Assembly (NCBI GenBank): GCA_027257055.1
Contig: JAPVLO010000275.1
Coordinates: 1,984,001 to 2,048,000 of the forward strand
Direction of reading: 5' to 3'
DNA: 64,000 bases
Source of the DNA: Cephalopachus bancanus
Lineage: Eukaryota > Chordata > Mammalia > Primates > Tarsiidae
The position numbers and the translations under genes were made by a program. Below the pieces are notes generated by a model. That model worked only from the letters and a program-made list of their open reading frames with translations. It did no database searches and was not told the origin of the DNA. The first letter of the stretch is position 1, and each line of letters opens with the position of its first letter. Positions 45,000 to 56,640 of the stretch are shown here, piece by piece.

Positions 45000-47900
45000 G
45001 GTTTCCTGTCTTTTCTTGGTGTTACAGAAAATCTCTGAGAAGGTGGCTAGGAATGTCATTCCTGGGCTGCCACCACTTGTAGCAGTTGACAGCACAAGGC
45101 TCCCAAAGCTGTGTAACATTCCCTTCAAGATGGCGGGGGAAGGGACGGGGATGGGTACGGCTGGACGTGCATCACTCCACTCGGCTCAGGGAATAGCTCC
45201 TGGCAATTAGTAATGGGACCCTCAGAATAGAGAGAAAAGAAGTGGAAGTGTCTGTTCTTTGGACTCAACTCACATGTATCCACATGTAGCAAGCAGTCTG
45301 TGACCTGGAAGCTTTGGGGACCAGGCGGGGTGATATCCTTCTCCCTCCATATCCCTTCAGGAGTCACAAGGGCTGTGACACAGGCCCATGTGTGCGAAAT
45401 AAGAGAGTGAAGGAGAGAAATACCAGAGCCCTTGTCTGGGGTGGCTTCTGGCATTCTGTTGGCAGAAACCATTTATTATTGCTGTTTTTAAAGAGACCTT
45501 GGGAACGGAAATTTTCAACTGTGTTTTGTAACCCTTAGCAAAAGGAGGGAAAACACCTTGATGAAATTCCTGGCATGTGGTCCTCTTGACTTTTTCAGAC
45601 AGTGTCCTGGTGGTGCATATGGTGTGGTGCTGTTCCCTTCTCAGAGTCCAGGGGTGTTGACTTCCGTGGAAGCAGTTTCAATTGTAAGCTGGAGCTTGGG
45701 TGAAAGGTGTTGTATGTGCACAGCTTTATAATATAATGCCACTGCATTTCTTCTCCTTATCCAGAGCAATTCAGTACCAAATAAACAAAAATGCAGAAAG
45801 AACAGTCACTCACAAATCCCATCTTCCAGGATAACCTGTGTTTCCTTCCTGCAAGTATCATTCCATCGTGCATGCATTTCTTGCATTCGTTTGAAAGATG
45901 GAGTCAGCTACTAGGTAGTCTGTTTCCTTTGCCATCCACATGAAAGGGACTGTTTATGAGTGTTCCCTGTCTGTGGCATTATAAGAACATCAGAGAGAGA
46001 CAGCTGCGTGGGCTCCATGTGCTACCCTGCCCTTGTCCACTCCAGCCAACAGATGAAGCCTGATTCCAGGGGTCTTGTGGGAAGGACAGGGAACACTGTC
46101 CTGCCTTGGTGGCTTGTCCTAGCTTCTGCCAGCCCTCTCTTGGCATCAGGCAGACCCAGGTTTTAGAGTCCCCTAAAAATCTGTTAAGGAAAGGATCCCC
46201 CTAACCCTGGAACTTTGGGGGAAGAGGGGTAGATGGTGCATCTGCTTTTCTTCCTGGCTGATATTCCTGGGGTTAGATCCCTTGGGGTCATGTTCTTGTC
46301 TAGGACAAAGAAGGGTATTGGAAACAGGGTGAAGGGCCAGGCAGGATGCAGGGAGGAAGGGATGGGCACAGGCACGATGTGCGCAGGCCTGTGCCAGGAA
46401 GGGGCCAGGCTTTGTCCCTGAGGAGAGGCAGCTTTCCCCCAGTCCCAGTCTCTCCACACAGCAGGGTGGGTTTCTTCAAGTGAGAGAGGACCCAGGACCT
46501 GGGCCACAAGGTTGTGCTTAGGTCAGCCCCTTACCCAGCGCGTAAGCTGTGGCGGGCCTCAGCAGGATTCAGGGAGCTATAGTGCTGCAGGCAGGGCTGA
46601 GGGACGGGGCTGAGGGCTACCGGTCCCCTCCCAAGTCTCTTGTTCTCTGCAAGAGAATTTTTGAACACAGGTTTTGCCAGAAGTGGGTGAGGCTAAGCAG
46701 AAGTTCCTGGAGGGCCACTGGGCCTGGGTTGGTGAAGCCCCTGGGGTTCTGGAGCGGAAGTTGCTAGGGCTGTTCTGAAAAAGACAGGTTGGTGTCTTAC
46801 TTTTTTTTTGGTTTTTTGTTTTTCTTCCCTCAGCTGCTCCGAAAACCAGGCATTTTAGACCCATCATCAAAATGACACACTAATTTTAATTTTGATTTAT
46901 TTGCTTTATGAAGCCAACTCTGAAAAGTAGATTGTTTAGTTATGATCTGCTGGAAACCTTGCAACTTCTTTCCTGAGAAAATAGAGCCTGCTGTGCACCT
47001 GGAGTGGGTCAGGTGGCAGGTACTGGGACTGGAGGAGCCGCCCTCTTGCCCACAGCTCCCTGCCGGCTTGGAGGCCATTGTTTTGAGTGCTGCCTGGGTG
47101 CTTAGCCCTGCATGTAGACTTGGAGCTGCATTGGAAGAGGAGCCCTGGCTCTTTCTCAGGTGGCCTCCTGCTGCCTGGGAACCCTGGCGTGGGCAGATCT
47201 GCAGGGAAATGGGCCCAGGGCAGCCTGGCTGTGGGGGAACTGAGGCCCCCAGGTGCAGAGAGTTGGCCCTCACTGTGCTGGGATGCCCACCATGTGGTGC
47301 ATGCTGACAGCTTGCCACAGCAGCTCCTGTTCCACATGGAGGATGAGCTGTGGGAATTCCTTGAGAATTGATGAGGTCATCTGGCTCCTCATCTCTGAGG
47401 TGGGTGTCACAGTGACACCTTCCTGTTTCTCAGGAATGGTGGATGCAGATGAACCAGCACAGCTGAAAGTAAAAGCTGCACCCTTATGAAGTGTGTATTC
47501 AGCTGTCCCTGCCCCTGGGCATCTGGAGCAGGCCTGGGTCCCTGCTGCTGGCCCACCCAGGAGGCAACTAGGGAGAGAACAGGATGAGGAAATGAAGGCT
47601 AGGGGCAGGGGAGACACAGGAAGAGGAAGTGGGGCATGGTGATTGCCAAAGGCTCTGCAGAGAAGGGCCCCTCCTTCAGTTGCCCAGGGAGCCCAGTGGG
47701 CACAGGGCCCCAGGGTGCAGAGCAGAGGCAAGCTGTGCACACAGCAGATGGCAGTGGGAAGGGATCCCACTTGTCCCACCCCTGCCATGTCATGCCCTTT
47801 CCCAGAGGCCCTGACTGACCTTGGAGAGTGCTGCTGCTTTGGCAGGGGCGCTGTGGGCTGCCCCAGGTTGACTGAGAAGTTGGACTTGCCTGCACTGCTC

Positions 47901-48705
47901 TGCAGACCTCCCCTTGTGACTGCTGAGACCAGTGCCACCCCAGATGTCACAAGCCAGCACAGCCTCCCAGAGGCAGGAACAAGAGGCTTTTCCATACCCG
48001 CACACACACATCCTGTCCTCTTCCCCCCGCCACCCCTCTTCTTTTTTTGGTCCAAGAGAAAGCCCTTTCCCAGAATTCTGCAGACTCTCTGACTCCCACT
48101 CCTCAGCAGTCCCTGCAGAGAACAGTCTTGCCTGCCTTGAACTTGGGATCTGTGTCCTGTGGCTTGCTGGACTTGGCTTCCCAGCTGCAGCACCTGCCCA
48201 TCCATGCAGGCTGGGTTTCAGCCTACACTGGTGTGAGAGGGCACAGAGTAGTTTTTATGGCAAGAGCATGGAGTTCAAGAGCCTGGAGTGGGCCTCAGAC
48301 AAGAAACTACAACCCTGTATCTGCCATTGTTTAAATTCTTTGTTGGGTCTTTGTCATCTCAAATCTGACCTGTTCTGAATTGCTGGGCTTGTTCAACTGT
48401 ATATCAAAGATGCCCTCCAGCAGGATGGTTTGCAGCCTAACATAGGGCTCTGAGCTCTACCCTGGGACATCCCTACAGAGGTTGACTGGACTCTGTTGCT
48501 GTTTTTTAGCTTCTCAGACTGGAAGCAGCTTCCTGCGTATTCTGAGGAGAATCTGCCTGGACAGCCATTGTTGTTTTGGAGCGCTCTTGGGGCAGTGTCA
48601 GCAAGTGTGCCACAGAATACCAGCACAGGCTGGGGTGTATGGAGGGCCCTGAATGTCTGGCTTTTAAACTGGCATTAGTGATGGCTAGCATTTTCTGGAG
48701 TGGTA
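45000..48705. other. Intron 1, part e: mostly unique, one possible L1 tail
   Basis: 45,760-46,000 resembles an L1M 3' tail on the minus strand ('aaatcccatcttccaggataacctgtgtttccttcctg'). A YY1-type AAGATGGCGG is at 45,127-45,136. 46,860-46,990 is AT-rich, non-repetitive and may be conserved. A 311-codon open frame on the minus strand (47,270-48,205) has no recognisable domain. Confidence 0.5.
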
Positions 48706-49008
48706 TGGATCTTTTTTTTTTGAGTTGGAGTCTCATTCTGTCACCCAGACTGGAGTGCAATGGCCGCTCCTGGCCACAGCAGCCTTGACCTGCTGGGCTC
48801 CGGTGTTCCTTCCTCCTCAGCCTTCCAAGTAGCTGGAACTACAGGCACACGCTACCACACCCAGCTAATTTTTTGACTTATTGTAGAGATGAGGTCTCGC
48901 CAAGTTGCCCAGGCATGTCTTGAATCCGCGGGCTCAGGCAGTCCACTCACCTCAACCTCCCAAGGCGCAGGATTACAGGCTGAGCCACCGAGCCTGGCTG
49001 GATCTTTT
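48706..49008 (-). mobile_element. Alu SINE, antisense, with 10-bp target-site duplication
   Basis: TGGATCTTTT occurs at 48,706-48,715 and 48,999-49,008 and brackets a full dimeric Alu. It has the 'gagttggagtctcattctg' tail border, 'ttgacttattgtagagatgaggtctcgcc' and 'gattacaggctgagccacc'. It lies beside the L1 remnant that follows. Confidence 0.9.
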
Positions 49009-49736
49009 GTTTTTAATTTAATTTTTTGAATAGGTAATATATTTGTATGTTTCAAAATCCAAAAGATTTTAGTTTTCCAGAAAAAAATCTCTCAACTGTT
49101 CTTGTCCTCCACCATCTGTTTTCCTCCTGGATCATCTCTGTTCTCACTTTCCTAGGGACCTCCCAGAACCTCCCTGCACACACAGGCACATGCACACATA
49201 GAGCCATGCTATTCTGTCTCTTCCTGTTTCGTGCCTTCTCTACTCAGCCAGGTTTTCCTCACTTGGTGGCATGGCTTGGAGATCTTTCCCTATCAACCCA
49301 TGAAGAACTCACTCTGCTTCTTTTCCATATTATTCCATTGTTCTATGGGTGTTCTGTCCTTTATTCAAGGGGCAGGTTCTTGCTGCAGTGGATAAGGCAC
49401 ATGCCCCATTTTTTATAGGTGTGTTTGTAGGATAGGTTCCCACAAGTTCAGTTGTGGGCTCACAGGGTGTGTACATTTGTGATTCTTGTGGGCACTGCCA
49501 GATCGCCTTCCATGGAAGTTTTAGCAATGTGTATCCTTGCAGAAAAAAAAAAAAGTCTGCTTATTGTACTCTGCAGTCTCGTAGGTCAGAAGTTGCATTT
49601 TGCAGGTTTACTTTGCCCTCAACTCCTAATGGATGAGGCTGAGCATCTTTTCAGGTGCCTGAGAGTCAATTGTATTTTCTTTTTTGTTAACTGCCTTTGT
49701 CCCCATTTTTCTGTTGGATATTAGTTTTCTTTCTTT

Positions 49737-50044
49737 TTCTTTTCTTTTCTTTTTTTTTTTTGAGTTGGAATCTCACTCTGTCACCCAGACTAGAGTGCAG
49801 TGGCAGATTCTTGGCCACTGCAGCCTCAACCTACTGGGGTCCAGCGATCCTTCTGCCTCAGGCTTCCAAGTGGCCAGAACTTTAGGCACATGCTACAGGC
49901 CCAGCTAATTTTTTTGATTTATTGTAGAGACGAAGTCTCATCAAATTGCCCAGGTGAGTCTCAAACCCACAGGCTCAGACAGTCCACTCACCTCAGCCTC
50001 CCAAAGTGCTGGGATTGCAGACTGAGCCACTGAGCCCGGCCGGG
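49737..50044 (-). mobile_element. Alu SINE, antisense, inserted into L1
   Basis: It is a full dimer with an irregular CTTTT-rich tail at the left. 'gagttggaatctcactctgtcacccag', 'tttgatttattgtagagacgaagtctc' and 'gggattgcagactgagccactgagcc' are visible. A short GTTTTCTTT repeat on both sides may be the target-site duplication. Confidence 0.88.
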
Positions 50045-50059
50045 GTTTTCTTTTTTTTA

Positions 50060-50359
50060 ATTCTTTTTTTTTTTTTTTGAGTTGGAGTCTTACTCCATCA
50101 CCCAGGCTGGAGTGCAGTGGCACGCTCACTGCCACCCCAACGTCAACCTGCTGGGCTCAAGCGATCCTTCCACCTCAGCCTTCCAAGTAGCTGGAACTAC
50201 AGGTGCACGCTACCACACCTGGCTAATTTTTGGATTTATTGTAGAGATGAGGTCTCGCCAAGTTGCCCAGACTGTTTGCGAACCCATGGACTCAGGCAAT
50301 TCTGTAACCTCAGCCTCCCAGAGTGCTGGGATTACAGGTTTGAGTCACTGTGCCCAGCC
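50060..50359 (-). mobile_element. Alu SINE, antisense, immediately beside the previous Alu
   Basis: It is a full dimer with a T16 tail. It carries 'gagttggagtcttactccatcacccaggctgg', 'ttggatttattgtagagatgaggtctcgccaagttgcc' and 'gggattacaggtttgagtcactgtgcc'. It inserted into the same L1 remnant about 20 bp from its neighbour. Confidence 0.9.
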
Positions 50360-51198
50360 TTTATGAGTTCTTTCTATATTTGAGATTAGCTCTGTGTGAT
50401 ATGAGCTGTAAATACTTTTTTTTCTCGGTCTGTCAATTATCTTTTGCCCTGGTTTATGATGACTTTTCCATGGAGAAGTGTTCTATACTTTTGTGTAGTC
50501 AAACTTATGAACCTGTTCTTCTATGGTTTCTGTACTTTTATCCACAGAAGGAACTTCTAGTAATATAGCACAACTTTATCATGTTTTCTCTTAGAACATC
50601 TGTGGTTTCATTTGTCACATTTGAATCTTTGACCCATTTAGAATTTATCTTGGTGTAAGTTGTGAAGTATGGGTCTAACCTTTCCTAATGCTGCGTAAGT
50701 GTCCTAATACATTTCTTGACACCCCTAGGGTTGAGATGTCAGTTGTCCTATGCACAGTTGCCACTTCTTTTGGGTCTAGTCCTGGCATTTCGCTTTGCCT
50801 CACTGTCTAGTCACCAGCTTATGAGACAGCATGTGGAATCCTGGTGGTTTATTCCCCCACATCCTTCTTCTGCAGTTTCTTCTGGCAACTTCTGTTTGTT
50901 TATTTTTCTGTATTAATGTTTAGGACCAAATTATCTTATTCCAAAACAAAGCAAATCAACAGCAAAAATGCCCACTTTAAACAATAGCTTTGTATCCATT
51001 ATAGGTGTGGAGAGATACATTTGGCCAAGGTGGATTCTCTTGTGGAAACAGCATTGCATCCAAGGCTGTGTGCGTGGCAGTGTCCAGCCAGGCCTGTCCC
51101 TTCAGCTCCCTGCCAGCTCTAGCACGTGCAAGAGTGGATCCTGGTGTGTGATCCGCAGACTAGACCAGGATGCCCTGGGGCAATGGCAGCTTTAGAGG

Positions 51199-51268
51199 AA
51201 GAATGAGTCCCTCAGGGAGGGTGGCTCAAGCCTGTAATCTCAACGCAAAAAACAAAAGAATGAGTCCC
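51199..51268 (+). mobile_element. Minimal tailed Alu 5' stub with 13-bp target-site duplication
   Basis: A 13-bp perfect direct repeat (AAGAATGAGTCCC at 51,199-51,211 and 51,256-51,268) brackets only 44 bp. About 35 nt match the first bases of Alu/7SL ('gggtggctcaagcctgtaatct'). A short A-rich tail (AAAAAACAA) follows. The rest of the Alu is absent. It is a complete integration event of a 3'-truncated RNA rather than a later deletion, because the tail and duplications are in place. Confidence 0.85.
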
Positions 51269-54200
51269 ATTTGTGCATGTATCACCAGGGGCCCCATGGT
51301 GATAACAGCCTTATCTCCTCCCGGCACTACTGCTCAGCCACAAGTGCCCTGCACGTGTGTGTTCTCCTCCTTAACCCTCTCAGTACCTGAGGCGCAGGCT
51401 GGGTGACAACCACAAGGCCTCAACAAAGGAGTGTGGGGAGGGGATAGGGCAGGCTGCTTCCTGGCAGTAAGTGTCTCCCCTGCTGCAGACTGAGTCCCAG
51501 GGCAGATGAATCCCAGCTGTCACTCTCTGGCTTTGCCAGCAGCTCTCCCTTGCTGGAACCTCGCTTCCCTTACCTGTTCAGTGGGTGGGTGGGAGCTTCC
51601 GACCTGGACTTCCTGGGAGACAGGTCATCTGCATTTCAGCTCCTTGTGGGTTAATAAACCACTTGAATTTGTAGTGACTAGCAGGACAGCCAAGTAGCCT
51701 CCTAAGGAATTAGGAAAGTCTACTCCCTACCAGAGAGGACAGTCCTTTCTGCTGCCCCGAGGCTGTAACTGGGTTTCCTTGGAGTTCGGCAGTTGACCAG
51801 ACCCAGCATCTGACCATCTGCTGAGCTGCCCCAGAGTGGAAGGGGGAACAGGCCTCCCTGGAGTGCAGAACATGACAGTCTTGGGGTTAGGAGCTGGAAA
51901 TGGCCCTGAGCCAGTGCCCGCAGATCAAAGCTATTGATCTATTGATGAGTGACAGCTCACTCACTGGTGGTGAAGAGCCAGGGATTAGACACAGTGACCT
52001 GGGAGCCTGAGAAAAGCAGTTTCTCTTTGGAGGTCTTTTCCTGTGCCTCTCAGAGTCTGTCCAGCCCTGCCCCTGCCGTCACCCACAGGCACACTCCCAG
52101 GTGGATGCCTTGTACCCATAGAGCTCTGCTCTTGTGATCCAGCACATACCATCTGCTTTTCCAGGGGCCCCTGGCTAGAGATGTGTTCCTTCCCTGCTTT
52201 CTTCCACACAAGGGAGTTCAGCCAGGCTCCACAGCTTGCTGTGGTATGTACAGTTGCAGTGGGTGCTGGGAGTCACTCACCTTGGAAGCAGGGCAGCCGT
52301 TTGGCCAAGGCTGGGTCACAGGAGGCACGCCCTTTAGACAGCAGGGCAGGGCGGAAAGGAGTTGGTGCCACTGCACAGTTTGAGCTCAGGCTTTGGACTG
52401 GAGCAGGAGTGCTCTGAGACCTGGATCCAGTTGCACCTGCATGTGGCTACGACAGGGAGAAGGCCTACGTGGGGGTGGGGGAAGCAGGGGGCCAGGTGGA
52501 GAGAAAATACAGTCCTGCAGAGGAAGAGGAGCACTCTTCCCCCAGCTGCCTCTTGGAGAGAACGCACTGTCCCGCCTGGCTGCGGCTTGGGCAAGAGCTG
52601 CTGTGGGATGCTGTGTTCCTGATAAGATGAAGCAATCGCTCTTGCAGGCCACTCTGCTCTGCCTCTCCAGAGACATTTATGTAAACCTGCCCTGCATGGG
52701 TGGCCCGCCCACTCCCTTTGGCCCCCAACCCAGCGTCACCAAGGCCAGGCAGCCAGGCACTCCCATCCCCTGGCCCCAGTGCCTGGTACCTGCAGGTCCC
52801 CCACCCCCTGCCCCCACAGCCTCCCTTCCCCCCACCAGCTGCTCACACAGTGCCCCTCCAGGCCTGACTTCAGCCCCTTTGCCTCACCTAGTTGCCCCCT
52901 CACAAGACATCCCAGTCTTGTCCTACAGCCCACCCCCCATCCCAGGCACAGGTACATACAACTAGGGACCCCCAGGCCCTCCCAGCTATGAGGCTGAAGT
53001 GGGTTTGGGGTAGGCAGGAAGGCTAGAAACCCCTTTGCAGTAGTCTGGAACTTCGGACCTGGTTTCCCTTGCTGAGAAGTCCAGTGCCCTTTCTAAGCTA
53101 GACCTAACCCTAATCCTTTCCTTGTGATGCCTTGTCACACTGTCGCTGTCTTCATGGCCCATACCCAGGAGAGGCAGACACAGGATTTGAGCCCAACAAG
53201 GAGGACACTCAGGTTTGTTTAGTCCAGTGGGCTCCAAAAGGAGCCTTAGAATGCAAGGTGGGCTCATTCCCTGTAGGCTGGACCTGCTGGCCCCCACCTT
53301 CAGCATGTTCCCCCCTCCCATGCTCACTCTGCTTAGCCACACACACACTCTGGAGTCTGTCCCCAACTGTTTTCAGGGTGAGACCAGAAGATACCTGCAG
53401 GCACCTGAGACCTTTTCAGGGGCCACAGATCAAAACTGTTTTCATAGTGATAACATTATTTGGTCTTCATTCCCCCATGAGTATAATGGGATATTCCAGA
53501 TGCTACCAGATGTGTGATGGTGTCATCCCTGTGTCAGCTACTGGAATGTATGCTTGTGTTTGAGATTTTTTTCAGTTTTGAGTTCTAATGTGATAAATAT
53601 CAGTGGCTGTAACCCACATAAACAACAGGCCTTGGGGCTTCTTGCTGAAAGCGTGAGTAAAAGTGGCCTAGTGCAAGGTACCACTTGGGTGCTGCTTGGA
53701 TGTCACCAATCAGGGGTGCCTGGCCAGACCTGGTGCTGCTTCCTGCCAGCCCTGAGTCATAACTTCTGGTTAAGTACAAGTTCACTGGCTGTTGCCTCTT
53801 CTGCAACAGATTGATAGAGGAATAGAGAATGGAGCAGGGAGGACCATGTCTGTCTGGTCCAGGGCCGTATTCCCAGGGCCAGGCACCGAGTATGTGCTCA
53901 AAATGTGGAGCTGCTGATGCCCAAAAAGGCCGGGAGCTGTGTGCTGGCCGGGTGGCCCTGCTGGGCTTCCCACCTTCCTCCACGCCAGGCCGCCTGGCCC
54001 CAGCATCCCATCCCACAGTTATCTGCGGCCCCAGCATCACGTGGTCCACCAGTAGTTCTGCTCACCTCACATGCCTCCCAGGGTTGTAAGCAGAGGGACC
54101 TGAAGAGGACAGAGCCCCAACAGGGCTACTGGGAAGCAAAGGTGTCTGAATTTGGGTTGCTTCTTCCTCCCAATAGGCCTGAATCTGCAGAGACCCAGCT

Positions 54201-54319
54201 GACAGGGCTAGTGGATAAGAGAACAATAATGGCATTTGTAACATGCCAGGCACAGTGCCAGGGTTGGTCCTTTGCACCCCATGGAGTCATGTGGACCTCA
54301 CTGTGAGGATGGAGCAGCA
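51269..54319. other. Intron 1, part f: unique sequence
   Basis: No gene or clear repeat is visible. Pyrimidine-rich stretches lie at 52,690-52,960 with many CCCC runs. A short MIR-like trace ('acatgccaggcacagtgccag') is at 54,240. Confidence 0.5.
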
Positions 54320-54575
54320 CGTTCACTTCCTGTGGCTGCTGTCACACATCACCACAAATTGGGTGGCTTAAAAACAACAGAAGTTCACTCTCTCACACTT
54401 CCAGAAACCAGACTTTCCAAGTCTAGGTGTGGGCAGTATTGTTCCTTCTGGAGACCCTGAGGGGACAGTCTGCTGCCTGCCTCCCCTTCTCTGACCTTAA
54501 TTACATCTGCCAAGACTCTTTTTCTAAATAAGGTCACATTCACAGGTTCTAGGGGTGTTAAGGCTTGGCTGTATC
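54320..54575. repeat. Old interspersed repeat, family not named
   Basis: 'gtggctgctgtcacacatcaccacaaattgggtggcttaaaaacaacagaa', 'ggtgtgggcagtattgttccttctggag' and 'aattacatctgccaagactctttttctaaataaggtcacattcacagg' follow a common primate repeat with an internal deletion. It differs from the family at 7408 and 33,525. Confidence 0.55.
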
Positions 54576-54934
54576 TTTTGCGAACCATTATCCAGTCTCC
54601 TACAGGCAGTGAGTAGCTTGTATAAGGCCACGCTGTCACTACGTGGTGCAAACAGGGCCTAAGAGCCTTACCTGTCAGACCTGATGCACTTAGCGCCAGA
54701 ACCTTAATGCTGACCTTCCCAGGCTGTTATTGGCCAATATGCAGTGTGACTCGCTAAGTGTGAGATCCGCACGTGGCATTTTTCAAACTTTTTTGTTAAT
54801 GAGATTCTTTTTCCCCTGGAACCAATTGACAGTTTATTCAGTGGTAACATTTCTTTGAACATGGTTTGGGAAATGTTGGACTAGATATTTGAAGAATTAT
54901 ATTTACATTACATTCCTTTATATTGTTATCAAAG

Positions 54935-55185
54935 AAATAAGTACATACTTTTTTTTAAGACCCACAACACGGAAGAGCTTACAGTGAAAGCATTCTCTTA
55001 CCACTTCAGCCCCACTCTCCAGAGACCAGCATTTCTCTTTGTTGATTTTAGTTGTCTTGTGGTTACTGCTATTAATGAACTGTATGGTTTTATTGCTATT
55101 TCTTCGCTTATCAAACTTAGATATTCTCTGTATAAATCCTGCCATGAAATCTAAGGATTTGCCTCACACCTCCCCCTCCTCCAAC
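54935..55185 (-). repeat. Probable L1M 3'-tail fragment
   Basis: 'agagcttacagtgaaagcattctcttaccacttcagccccactctccagagacc' resembles the reverse of L1M tails. It is diverged, so this is a tentative call. Confidence 0.4.
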
Positions 55186-55499
55186 TCCTGAATTAAGGAA
55201 TGTGTTGTTTAATTCTTTTGCTGACTATCCTTGTCACTTTAGACCTCTGTTTTTCACTTACATATACCCTTTGTACACTGGCGTTCCCACCTGTCCCTTC
55301 AGTCCACATTCTCTGCTGGAGCCATAGGTCAGTTGTATGGGCTTTTGTCCATAGGGTTGATTCTGAACACAAACAATAAGCACTAAGATTTGCATGATCC
55401 TAACTGTGTAGAGTTTGCTTCCATCAACAGGTCCTGTGCTGAGATTACATTTTCTGCTGCCACCTCATGGGATTGTTGTGAAGGATAGATAATATAAGA

Positions 55500-56640
55500 A
55501 AAGCCTCTAGAACTGTGCTTGGCTTACAGGTCATGTGGCATTTTAGTTTGCATCTAATTTGGACCATAGTTTTTTTGTATGTCTTTTTTCTGGAGTTTCT
55601 AATTGTCTCTCTTTTTTTTCTTAAACAAAGAATAGTAATGTATCTTCACTGTGTCGTGATGTTTTTCCAGCCTCTTATACTCTCTGGTGCACAGAACTTA
55701 CTTGCATCCTGTAACAATTCTCTTATGAGTCCTGGTCCTCTGCTCCAGTGGCCTCTCGGGCCTCTGTCTCGCTCTTGTCCTGAGACATCCCTTCGCTATT
55801 CATTCTTGATTTTCTCTCATTTTGCTGGTGTGCATAAGACATTAACTTAGAAGGCCCTATTCATCTGTCTTCTAGTTTCCATTGTGCTAGGTGGCGCCTG
55901 TAGTCTGCCCCAGCCTTGTTTCTTTGTGGATGACCTAGCATTTGTTTCTCCCCTCCCTCTTTATTAAGTTTTGTTATCACCTGTTTTTACTCAGTGTCCT
56001 GACATTGCAGAACTTCTCACAGCAGGGGCCTTTACTCACTTATTCTGCCCACATCTGCACAGTCCTTCCTGTGTTAAGTTCCAGTCTTTTTCTTCTTTTT
56101 TACTTTGACAGAGACCATGCTATTGTTTCTTTTGTAATTTCCTCTCCATTTTGTTTTCTGTTTCCTTACTTGACGGCTCTTGTTAGAAATTGAATTCTCT
56201 GGATTGATTCCCTATGACTCTCAACTTTGAGCTTCTGTCTGTAATTGTCAGCTAGATTTGGGTTTGGCTACTTGGTTTCCAATTCCCCCAATACCCATTC
56301 CCCCCAAACATAAAATCATAAGGAGAACGAAAGCAGCCATGTGGCCCTCAGCTTCAGCAGAGCTAGCAGATGCGACACTTTGGCAGCCACAGATTTTCTA
56401 GAACTTGTTTTTTGGTTCTGTTTTTCTGGGATATTTGCTTGAGTGTATTTCAGCTTTTCTGTGGAATTTTTGTTTGGACAACAGTATTTTCAATTTCTAA
56501 ATACTATTTTTTGTTCTCTGAACTTCCTTTACATGGTATATCATGTTTGCTTTATGCATCAAATTTTATCTCCAGTTTCTCTGAGAATACTAGTTAGAAC
56601 TTTAAGTTAGCATTCTCTTCTGTTCCCTGGCTTTACTCTT
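55500..56640. other. T-rich, probably LINE-derived stretch
   Basis: The composition is much richer in T than its surroundings and contains short hydrophobic open frames typical of T-rich DNA. The text resembles 9880-10,620. No family could be named and no gene is supported. Confidence 0.35.

Larger units (their letters stand above)
49010..51020 (-). mobile_element. L1 LINE remnant, antisense, interrupted by two Alus
   Basis: Minus-strand L1 text is seen on both sides of the Alus. Left (49,010-49,735): 'atgtttcaaaatccaaaag', 'tattccattgttctatggg' and 'ggcactgccagatcgcc'. Right (50,360-51,020): 'tttatgagttctttctatatttgagattag', 'tttgacccatttagaatttatcttggtgtaag' and 'aacaatagctttgtatcc'. Frames are destroyed. 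The nesting shows that this L1 is older than both Alus. Confidence 0.75.
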
